Below are positions 16,533 through 25,800 of a stretch of DNA of 37,816 bases, piece by piece (within the stretch, counting starts at the first letter, position 1; each line of letters begins with the position of its first letter). The position numbers were made by a program, and so were the translations under genes. Location: NCBI GenBank assembly GCA_029263415.1, contig JAJCXN010000002.1, positions 1 through 37,816 on the forward strand, in the 5' to 3' direction. Origin of the DNA: Acidobacteriota bacterium (GTDB taxonomy: Bacteria; Acidobacteriota; Thermoanaerobaculia; Multivoradales; Multivoraceae). Under the pieces are notes generated by a model. The model was not told where the DNA came from. It searched no databases and saw only the letters and a program-made list of their open reading frames with translations.

Positions 16533-19532
16533 ATGATTGTTGAACGATTTTCTAGGCGCAGCGTGACTCGCCGCGTGACCCCGATCGTCCTGTTTTTCCT
16601 AGGCGTCACGATATCGCCGTTTTGCCTCGTTGCGCAGCAAGCAACGGTGATCAGGGGGGCTACTGTCTATTCTGGAGCGCAGGACGGATCTAGCTCAGGG
16701 GTGAGTTCGACGGTCAGGATCGAAGGAGCTCGCATCGTTGCACTGGGCGAGCACGCTGAAGCGCTGGCTCAGCCCTCGGATCGAGTGATCGACGCTAACG
16801 GCCTACTGTTGATGCCCGGTTTTATCGACACCCACAGTCATCATGATGTCGGTTTGAACGAGCAACGGTCAGCGGATGCGGCAGTGAGCCAAGGCATCAC
16901 TACCATTGTGGTCGGTGCGGACGGTGGCTCGGCTTTGCCAGTTGGCCGGTACTTACGCTCAGTTGATCGCGACCCGGCCGCGGTGAATGTGGCCACCTAC
17001 GTTGGGCACGGCACTATCCGGCGCGAGGTGCTGGGTGCCGACTACAAGCGGCACGCAACGACGAGCGAGATCGACCGAATGACTGAGCTGGTGGACGCGG
17101 CCATGCGAGACGGTGCGCTCGGCGTCTCCACTGGTCTTGAGTACGACCCAGGAATCTACGCCACCACTGATGAGGTGGTGACGGTGGCTAAGGCGGCCGC
17201 TCGGCATGGTGGTCGCTATATGTCGCACATGCGCTCTGAAGATCGTGATCTGTTGGAAGCGATCGAAGAGCTGATCGAGATTGGACGTCGGGCGCAGATC
17301 CCGGTTCATATTTCTCATCTCAAGTTGGCCATGAAGAGCCTGCATGGTCGCAGTTCTGAGGTGATTGAGCGTCTCTCGAAAGCGCGCGCTGAGGGCATCG
17401 AGATCTCCGCCGATGTTTACCCCTATGACTTTTGGCAGTCGACCATGACTGTCTTGTTCCCGGACCGAGACTTCACCAACCGTGAGACTGCAGACTTTGC
17501 ACTGCGCGAACTGGCGCCACCGGAAGGCTTCTTCTTGTCGCGCTGGGATCCTGATCCAAAGTTGGTTGGCAAGAGCCTGAGCGAGATCGCGGCAGCTCGA
17601 AAGGAGAGCCCGGTTGATGTGTACTTGGACCTGCTCCAAGAGGCTGAGCAATGGCGCAAGCGTACTGGCCAAGGCGGCGAGATGATTCTCGCGCGGTCGA
17701 TGACCAAAGCGGATATCGAGACTCTGTATCAATGGGAACACACCAACGTCTCGAGCGACGGCGCGCTCGAGGATCGACATCCGCGGGGCGCAGGTTCGTT
17801 CCCCAAGTTTCTAGCCGAGATGGTGCGCGAGTCGCAGGTTCTGACCTGGGGCGAGGCGAGCTACAAGACCTCAGCCTTAGCCGCCGCCAACGTCGGTTTG
17901 CGTCGAAGCGACGGTGGACTCAGACGGGGAGTGATCGAGCCCGGTGCGTTTGCTGACTTGGTGCTCGTTGATCGCGGCCGCGTCCGTGACCGCGCGACGT
18001 CCGAAGATCCCGGCAAGTTGGCGGAGGGCATCGTGCGGGTTTGGGTTAACGGTGAAGCGGTGTGGGATCGTGGACGTGCGACCGGCGCGCGTCCCGGTCA
18101 AGCACTGCGCAGAACTGGCGTCATGGACCCTCATGATCCGCGCGTGATCTCTCAGATTGATGCGCTGTTCTCAGAGCGCGAAATGGGCTCCGTGCATCAA
18201 CCAGGTTGTTCTCTTGGAATCTTCCAGGACGGAGAACTGCAGTTGGCCCGCGGCTACGGCATGGCTAGCCTCGAAGACCGAGTTGCGCTGGATCGCACCT
18301 CCATCTTTCGCCTGGCCTCGGTATCAAAACAATTCACCGCTGCCACCATTGCTGCGCTCGCGGTACGGGGTGCCTTGGAGTTGGATGAGCCGGTGAGTAG
18401 TTACCTGCCGAGCCTCTCTGCATGGGGCGAGGAGGTCACCGTGCGCCAGCTGGTGCACCACTCGAGTGGTGTGCGCGACTACCTGACGCTAATGGCGCTA
18501 GCTGGCAAGCGCGATGACGACTACTACACCGACGCTGAGGTCATGGCGATGCTCGAGCGTCAACGAGAGCTCAACTTCGAGCCTGGCAGTGACTTCCTCT
18601 ACAGCAACGCGGGTTACTTTCTTCTCGGTCAGATCGCCAAAGCGGTGACCGGTCGCCCGTTGCGAGAAGTGGCCGATGAACTGCTCTTTGAACCGCTCGG
18701 CATGAGTTCGACCCACTTTCACGACGACCATGCCCACGTGGTTCCACACCGCGCGAACGGCTACGGCAAGGCTGCGGGCAACCGTTGGCGACAGTCCATG
18801 ACCACGCTCGACATGGTGGGTGACGGCGGTGTGTTCTCAAGTGTTGAAGACCTCGGCAAGTGGACGTCGGAGCTGACGCAGCCCAATGTCCTTAGCGCCG
18901 AATTTCACAGGCTGATGCAGAGCCGCCAGACTCTGCTCGGCGAGAAGGGGAGCGAAGGCCCGCACCGGTATGGATTCGGTCTCTTTCACCAGGACCACCG
19001 AGGGCTCAAGCGACTGGGACATGGAGGAGCCTTCGTTGGCTATCGCACCGACCTCACTACTTGGCCTGAGCAAGGGTTGGCGACGGTGGTCTTGTGCAAC
19101 CGAAGTGATGCGCGGCCTGACCAGCTCGGAACGGCGGTCGGTGAGTTGCTGTTGGCACAGTTGCTCGATGAAGCAACGGCTCCCGCCGCACGCGAGCCAG
19201 AGCAGTTGGCGGCTGATTCTCCGACTTCGAACTCGACACCGAACTCGACACCGAACTCGACATCGGAAGACGGTTCAGCAGCGGCGCGTTTCACCGGCGC
19301 GTGGTACTCGCCAGAGTTGAATGTGACGTACAGCATTGGCTACTCACCGGAGGCAGGCGGCGTGCTCGATCTGAGCGTGCCTCCGGGGCTTGAGGTTTCG
19401 CTGCGTCCGGGCGGGGACGGCGCCTGGACCGACGGGTTCTTCAGTCTGCGTGCCGTAGGCGAGGGCGAGCGCCCTAGCGAGCTGAGACTGGACGCAGGCC
19501 GGGTGACGAACCTTCTACTCGAGCGTCGGTGA
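16533..19532 (+). CDS. Fusion: N-acyl-D-amino-acid deacylase-like amidohydrolase + PBP/beta-lactamase-like hydrolase
   Basis: Starting at ATG 16533 the protein has 999 residues and a Sec signal peptide (basic start, hydrophobic core to about residue 34). Residues about 38-580 are a D-aminoacylase-type amidohydrolase with metal ligands in GFIDTHSHHD (His101, His103) and HISHLK, and SDG plus HPRGAGSFPKFL near the end. At the position of the usual NCG zinc-ligand Cys it has ADG (129-131), so the metal site is a variant. Residues about 590-890 are a serine hydrolase with SVSK (Ser596, Lys599), YSN (Tyr690) and HGG (His830), all intact. A Ser/Thr/Pro-rich linker (NSTPNSTPNSTS) leads to a beta-rich C-terminal domain. 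Likely role: periplasmic hydrolysis of D-amino-acid-containing peptides or N-acyl-D-amino acids. The frame is open to 16365, but only the ATG at 16533 places the signal peptide at the N-terminus. Confidence 0.88.
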   Translation: MIVERFSRRSVTRRVTPIVLFFLGVTISPFCLVAQQATVIRGATVYSGAQDGSSSGVSSTVRIEGARIVALGEHAEALAQPSDRVIDANGLLLMPGFIDTHSHHDVGLNEQRSADAAVSQGITTIVVGADGGSALPVGRYLRSVDRDPAAVNVATYVGHGTIRREVLGADYKRHATTSEIDRMTELVDAAMRDGALGVSTGLEYDPGIYATTDEVVTVAKAAARHGGRYMSHMRSEDRDLLEAIEELIEIGRRAQIPVHISHLKLAMKSLHGRSSEVIERLSKARAEGIEISADVYPYDFWQSTMTVLFPDRDFTNRETADFALRELAPPEGFFLSRWDPDPKLVGKSLSEIAAARKESPVDVYLDLLQEAEQWRKRTGQGGEMILARSMTKADIETLYQWEHTNVSSDGALEDRHPRGAGSFPKFLAEMVRESQVLTWGEASYKTSALAAANVGLRRSDGGLRRGVIEPGAFADLVLVDRGRVRDRATSEDPGKLAEGIVRVWVNGEAVWDRGRATGARPGQALRRTGVMDPHDPRVISQIDALFSEREMGSVHQPGCSLGIFQDGELQLARGYGMASLEDRVALDRTSIFRLASVSKQFTAATIAALAVRGALELDEPVSSYLPSLSAWGEEVTVRQLVHHSSGVRDYLTLMALAGKRDDDYYTDAEVMAMLERQRELNFEPGSDFLYSNAGYFLLGQIAKAVTGRPLREVADELLFEPLGMSSTHFHDDHAHVVPHRANGYGKAAGNRWRQSMTTLDMVGDGGVFSSVEDLGKWTSELTQPNVLSAEFHRLMQSRQTLLGEKGSEGPHRYGFGLFHQDHRGLKRLGHGGAFVGYRTDLTTWPEQGLATVVLCNRSDARPDQLGTAVGELLLAQLLDEATAPAAREPEQLAADSPTSNSTPNSTPNSTSEDGSAAARFTGAWYSPELNVTYSIGYSPEAGGVLDLSVPPGLEVSLRPGGDGAWTDGFFSLRAVGEGERPSELRLDAGRVTNLLLERR

Positions 19533-19973
19533 CGGACTCTGCGATCGGAGCGCGGGTGTGTGCCCGATTGAGGGCGGACGCAGGCGGGACGCAAATCGCG
19601 GGTGGAGGTAGCGAGGAGACCAATGATCACGGGTGAGAATCGGCGATTCGGGCGGCTGGCGTTCATACCCTGACTCCCGATCTTGCGTACCCGCGCATCA
19701 CCGAGCCGTTGATCCTGGACGCCTTGACCCAAGGCGCTACCGATTGTGCCGGGCTCGGCCGATGGGTGGTAGTCGACGATCCTGTAGTGGACACTGAGGG
19801 TTAGGTCCGCACGGGCCCGCGACCGGTGGGTAATGTGCAGTCGCTTTTCGAGGCTAGCGGTCAGCTTGGTAGCTGGGGGATTTGCCGGGCGACTCGTTCG
19901 GCGAAGGCGAGCTAGAGGGTTACTCCGGACCTCGTATGGCGCCAGGCATCGCGCAGTCGATCCAGCCAATGAC
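19533..19973. other. Non-coding junction before the IS256 remnant
   Basis: About 440 bp in which I find no supported gene. Frames open on both strands here give arginine- or serine-rich products with no recognisable motif. The upstream two-thirds of the IS256 transposase, which would be expected to the left of the remnant, is not visible. Confidence 0.5.
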
Positions 19974-20429
19974 AAGACGGGCAACATCCTGAACTACCTG
20001 CCGAAGAGCGGCCAGGCTAAGGCGAAGAAGGGTCTCCACGAAATCTGGATGGCCGCCACTCGTGAGACAGCGGTGGAAGCCTTCGACTCCTTCGTAAGAG
20101 ATCTACGAGGCAAAGTACCCCAAGGCCGTTGCCTGCCTCGAGAAGGATCGAGGCGAACTCCTCGCTTTCTATGATTTCCCGGCCGAGCAGTGGCCTCACC
20201 TGCGAACCACCAACCCAATCGAATCGGCCTTCGCGACGGTCAGGCTCCCTACAGCGAAGACGCGCGGCTGTCTCTCCTGGGAAACTGCACTCACCATGGT
20301 CTTCAAGCTGAGTCTGCTCAGAACCGATGGCAACGACTAGGTGGCTTCAACCGCTTCAACCTCATCGCTGACGTCGTCAAAGGACTGCGATTCATCAACG
20401 GGGAACATCTCAAAACCATCGCCGCGTGA
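19974..20429 (+). pseudogene. IS256-family transposase, 3' fragment with two frameshifts
   Basis: The C-terminal part of an IS256/Mutator-type DDE transposase can be read across frames. KTGNILNYLPKSGQAKAKK and GLHEIWMAATRETA start at 19974. A frame change near 20095 leads to YEAKYPKAVACLEKDRGELL, FYDFPAEQWPHLRTTNPIES and ETALTMVFKL. A second change near 20310 gives SAQNRWQRLGGFNRFNLIADV ending at a stop at 20429. These blocks are the most conserved C-terminal signature of the family. The N-terminal half, including most catalytic Asp residues, is absent, so it is dead. It ends 92 bp before the polyketide synthase start, at the boundary of the two halves of the window. Confidence 0.85.
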
Positions 20430-20447
20430 TCTCTCAGTACACAACAT

Positions 20448-20453
20448 TTGACA
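20448..20453 (+). promoter_or_regulatory. Possible -35 box upstream of the polyketide synthase
   Basis: TTGACA matches the sigma-70 -35 consensus, but no good -10 hexamer lies 16-19 bp downstream. TACACT at 20493 is too far away. It is in the only intergenic space before the gene (20430-20521). Treat as a weak candidate. Confidence 0.25.
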
Positions 20454-20521
20454 CAACTCGGTCATGTGTTCCCCGAACCTGCCAGACTGACGTACACTGA
20501 ACCCTTGAGAGTGAATACTAA

Positions 20522-22891
20522 ATGCTAGAACTGATTGATCGTTATCATGAAGGACACACATGTGTTCCGCTGATTCTGCTCGGTCGAGAAGAAGGTCTGT
20601 TTTCCCAGTTGGCCGGACACGATGAAGGCAAAAAGGTCGAGCGATTGACCGAAGTTCTCTCCATCCAGCCCGCATGTCTCGATCTTGTTCTGCGGATTCT
20701 GAAATCGCTTCATTGGATCAGGTGGGATGAATCCGATGTGGTTCGCCTGACCGAAAAGGGCCTCCAGCAAGAAGGGATCCCAGCCGATCTACTGGATTTG
20801 TACGATCTTGATTGGCTCGCATTATGTCGAGGGGGTGAGGTTCCCTCCGGCCTATATGATTTTCTCGAGAGGTCGGCGCGTGGTTGGCATATTGAGGATG
20901 ATTTCCTGCGGGATTTTGTCGATGGTTGTCTGGCGATTCCTCTGCTTCATACTCTTGAAAGCATAAGCCTGCGTCGTTTGCCCGGAAATGTTCCACATGG
21001 CCCATCGCTTGGCCGACGTTTAGATGAGCGGATCGAGGAGTGGATGATCCGGAAAACCTGGATCCGGCCGCACCAAGATCAAGTGGAGCTTACGGAGAAT
21101 GGGCGGTTGATGGTGGAACGGTGCCGGACCCTGGGCACGACGGTTTCATACACCCCTCTGCTCAAGAACCCAGAGGGTCTGATTGATCCTCAATACTTGA
21201 AAAACCAGGACTTGGTCTATTCAAGGCGGCATGCGAACCTCACTCTGGACCGTTTGGCGAAGGAAGTTCGGACGGAGGCGTACAACGAAGAGTTGGTGCG
21301 CCTTATTGCACTTCTTTTCGACAAAGGTCCCTTCGAGGAACAGCCTGAGTTCCTGCTGGATCCGGCCTGTGGAAGTGGGGCGTTCTTAAAGCGGGTCTAC
21401 GGAATCATCCGGGATCAAACCGCCCGCGGCGAGGCTCTGGAACGCTATCCGCTCAAGCTAATCGCGGTGGGTCATCAGGTATCCGAATCGGAGGAAATGA
21501 GCAGGAATCTCTCGGGTCTGCCTCATCTAATTTTGACCGGCAATTCGACTCATTCTCGGCGGCTTCTCGACGAGTTAAGGGAACATGGTGTCAGCGATGG
21601 GGAGGGTATCCTTTGTCTTCATGCCTCACCCGTCTTTGAGGAGACATCTTGTAGCCCGGGAGACATAGCAACTCAGTCAGCTGAACGATTCTTCCAAGAG
21701 AACGACGGATGGACCTCGATTTCCCGGAAGCAGGGTCTGATCTTGATGACGGTGCATGGTTCGTCTGCCGAGCCTCCTGGGCCACGTTTTCATACTGAAC
21801 TACTTGGTCGATGGTCAAGCAAAGCGCTTCCGAACGCTGAGCAGCATCTGATCCGGGCGGCCAACGCGGGATTTTTTCCCCGCTCCCAACCCTTCCACCA
21901 ATCCGAGAGTCCAGCGCTGTGCCGAGCGTCGCTGAGCCATTTCGAGAAACGGCCCTATAAGGTCCGCCCTGCCGAGATGGGCGACCTAGATGCGTTGGAA
22001 CGATTGGAAAGGCTCTGTTGGGGAGAGGCCTTGGCTACAGCGACCGAGCAGCTGGCTGAGCGGATCATCCATTATCCCGAAGGTCACTTTGTCCTCGAAG
22101 AAGAAGGTGCTGTCGTCGGAGTCATCTATTCGCAGCGTATCGCCGACCGAGATGATTTGTTCACGACCAACGCCTTGGATGTTTCGATGTTGCACCGGAG
22201 GGACGGCGTCATCGTGCAGCTATTGGCGGTCAACATTGATCCCGCCATGCAGGGGCGACAATGGGGCGACCAATTGTTGGAGTTTATGCTCCAGCGTTGT
22301 TCCGTGATGTCGGGGATCACCACGGTGGTGGGCGTTACCCGTTGTCGGGACTATTGCAAGCAATCCCTATCCATGGAGGAGTACGTTAGCCGGAAGGACG
22401 ATCAGAACCTTTTGATTGATCCGATCCTACGCTTTCATGACCGACACGGAGCACGGGTGGTCGGTCCCATTCCAGGATATCGACCGCGCGATCAGAGCAA
22501 TGAAGGATTTGGAGTTCTGGTTGAATATGACATTCAGAATCGCGAGCGCCGGGAGGTTCGCATTGAGGAGTATCCGGAACACTCCAATGACGCTCCCGGC
22601 AGTTTGCTGCCTTCCACAACAAGACTGAGACATTCCATGCTGAATGGGGCCAGCGTGGAAAATACTCTGGAAGAGTTGATTAAGGGCCTATTGGGGGCGT
22701 CCAACGCGGACGCCTTCGACCGGGAGCGTCCTTTGATGGAAATGGGCCTTGATTCAGCCGATTTGCTTACTCTCAGCGAACAGGTCTCGGTGAAGTTCCG
22801 TGAAAGGCTCGATCCGGCGTTCTTCTTTCAATACAGCACGCTCGAACGGATCCGCCTGTATTTTGAGGGCGAGGCAGAGTCTTCGGTTGGC
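20522..22891 (+). other. Loading module: winged-helix-like / MT-like / GNAT / ACP
   Basis: Residues 1-240 resemble the winged-helix dimerisation region that precedes some SAM methyltransferases (MLELIDRYHEGHTCVPLILL, then LTEKG and ELTENG). Residues about 245-470 have a SAM-type motif DPACGSG (280-286). Residues about 477-690 are a GNAT domain. It has Trp500, Thr606 in VTRCRDY, His639/His642 in FHDRHGA and Arg654 in GYRPRD, corresponding as I recall to the malonyl-decarboxylase residues described in CurA. The ACP is at about 713-785 (GLDSAD, Ser745). MT-GNAT-ACP starters occur in the saxitoxin, apratoxin and gephyronic acid systems, where they make acetyl, propionyl or branched starters. Whether this MT is active is unclear: the later LHASPVFEE segment does not match the metal-binding segment I remember from AprA. 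Confidence 0.8.
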
Positions 22892-25800
22892 TCCCCAGTG
22901 GAGATTCCCACTACGGGCCGGGAAGAAACTGTCGCGCTGGAAGAATCTTGTGACGACATCCCATCAAGAGAATCCGATGTGGCGATCACGGGCATGGCCT
23001 GCAGACTGCCGGGCGGCATCCATACTCCGGAGGCGCTTTGGCGTTTGGTCAAAGACGGATCGTCGGTAGTCGGTTCCTTGCCGGCAGGGCGCTGGAGGTG
23101 GCCTCATGGGATTGATCCGGAAACAACGCATCCGGGTATAGACCGTGGCGGATTCCTGGAAGACATCGAGTATTTCGATCCTCACTTTTTTCGTTTGTCA
23201 CCGATGGAGGCGGAACTGATTGACCCGCAGCAACGCCTCCTCCTCGAGCTTTCCTGGGAGGTACTTGAAGATGCCGGTTACTCCTCACGAGATCTTTCGG
23301 GGAGCAAGACCGGTGTTTACATCGGCGCGAGTGGATCGGACTATCGGCTGCTCATTGAGCAGATCGGGATTGAGCCGGAAGCCCATATGGGAACGGGCAA
23401 TGCCATGTCGATTCTGGCCAACCGGATCTCCTATTTTCACAATTTTGTCGGACCAAGCCTATCAATTGATACGGCGTGTTCCAGCTCACTGGTAGCCGTG
23501 CATGAGGCGGTTGAGGCGTTGCAATCCGGTAAATGTAGCCAGGCCATGGTTGGTGGCGTGAATCTCATGTGCCATCCGGCAACGACCATTTCTTCTTACA
23601 AGGCCGGGATGCTATCGGCTGATGGAAACTGTAAAACCTTCGACGCGTCAGCCAATGGCTATGTTCGTTCGGAAGGTGCGGTGATGTTGATCCTCAAGCC
23701 GCTGAAACAGGCCCTAGCCGATGGGGATACGGTTCATGCGTTGATCAAAGGAACCGCATGTAACCATGGCGGTCGGGCCAGCGGCCTCACCGTTCCGAAT
23801 CCCGAACAACAGGCCCGGCTGCTGAAGGACGCTTGGGAGGCCGCCCGCATCGATCCGCGAAGCATCGGATACATCGAAGCGCACGGCACCGGCACGAAGC
23901 TGGGCGATCCGATTGAGGTGCTTGGCTTAAAGCAAGCATTCTCCGATGAAGGGAAGTCCAAGACTCGTGCGAACAGCTGTGCCTTGGGTTCGATTAAGAC
24001 CAACCTCGGGCATCTTGAGGCTGCCGCCGGGATCGCGGGTGTCATCAATGCTGTGCTTAGCCTCAAACATCGGGCTTTTCCCGCCACCGTCCATTTCACA
24101 GAACTCAACTCTCAGTGTCAGCTGACCGATAGTCCGTTCCACATCGTCCAGAAGTATCAGGCATGGCCGGAAAACCTGCTGGAACAAGGCCGGAGTATTC
24201 CTCGCCGAGCAGGGATCAGCAGTTTTGGATTCGGTGGAGCGAACGCGCATGCGGTTTTGGAAGAGTATCGGAGCGGGCCTCTAGCGTCTCCTGTGTCACC
24301 CCCACCGTATCTGCTGGTTCTCTCGGCGAGAAATAGAAATCGTCTCCAGGCCTACGCAAGAAAGTTGACCGATTTCCTTGATGCGCGGGATGACCAGGCA
24401 GACGCCCCCGGATACCTCGCTTCTTTTGTACACACCTTACAAAGACGTGAACCGATGGAGGAGAGGCTTGCCTTTGTCGTCCATTCTTTGGGTGAGGCGA
24501 TGGAGAACTTGTCGCGTGTGGCTAAGCAAACCCCTTTTGAGGGAGCGCGATCGGGCAGTGTTAAAGAAGGTCGGGAACTTGCGGGCTTCATTCATTCACA
24601 TGAGGCCATGGAGGAGGTCTTCTCAACATGGCTTAAAGATCGAGAGCTTGAGAAAGTCGCCGAATTGTGGGTGAAGGGCGTTCCGGTTAGAGATTGGGCA
24701 TTGCTCTATGAAAACCCCCCGCCGATCATCCGTTTGCCGACCTATCCTTTTGCCCGGGAAAAATGCTGGGTCCAGATGCGCGAAGCTCCCGTCGCCGACG
24801 AGCGATCAGGGGGCGTGAAGAATCGTCATCCATTTCTGCAGGAAGAAACGTCCACGGTTTCCGAAAAGCGATTCAGCTCCAAGTTCACCGGCAAGGAGTT
24901 CTTTCTCGCCGATCACCGCGTGAAGGGCGAGAAAATGTTTCCGGGCGTTGCCTATTTGGAGATGGCGCGGGCGGGCATCGCAGCCTCAAGAGGGACAGGG
25001 CAAAGGAATGCCACCGCGCTGTTGTTAAAGGACGTGGTCTGGGTCAGGCCGATCATCGTGGCAGCCGACCCGGAGGATGTTCACCTGAGGCTCTATCCCG
25101 AGGCGAACGGTGAGATTCGGTATGAAATCTACACCCGGAAACCAGGAGGGGGCGAGGACGTGGTGGCACATGCCCATGGTTCAGGGATGTTTGTCACCGC
25201 GGATCTACCGCCCCGACTCAATCTTGAATCCCTGCGGAATGCCTGCCGTGCGGAGCCGTTGGATGCTGACAAGTGCTACGCGGATCTTGGAGCTATGGGG
25301 CTTGACTATGGTCCAGGACATCGCGGCGTTGAACAGGTATGGGTCGGCCCGGATCAACGTCTGGCAAAACTGTCCCTACCTCCGTGCGTGGCGGATACCC
25401 ATGAGCATTTCATGTTGCACCCCAGCATCATGGATGGTGCGATACAAGCCTCCCTGGACCTGGTCACAGCGAACGGAGGGGGCGAGACCGTCCTTCCTTT
25501 CGCGCTGGCATCTGTCGAAATTTTCAAGCGCTGCCCGGCGCGCGCATGGGCGCTAGTCCGCTATGCCGACGGGAACGGCAAGGATGCTCTAACGCGAAAA
25601 CTAGATGTCGATATCTGTGACGAAGCGGGGAACATCTGTGTTCGTTTGGGTGGTTTTTCAGTTCGCGTTCTTGCTAGATCGGTCGCTGTGGAACGCCCAG
25701 AGGCTCCGACGGCCACGCCGCTCTCGGAATCCGCGGTTGGTCTAGTGATGATGAGTCCAGAGTGGGTCGCTGTTTCGCCGCCGGAGAAGAAGGTGCCGGT

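Noticed and set aside
19340-19987. A 215-codon minus-strand frame across the end of the fusion gene
   Set aside because: It overlaps a well-supported coding region antisense, gives an Arg/Ser-rich product and has no recognisable motif.
20448-20498. TTGACA paired with TACACT as a promoter
   Set aside because: The spacing of 39 bp is far outside the sigma-70 range, so only the -35-like box is listed with low confidence.
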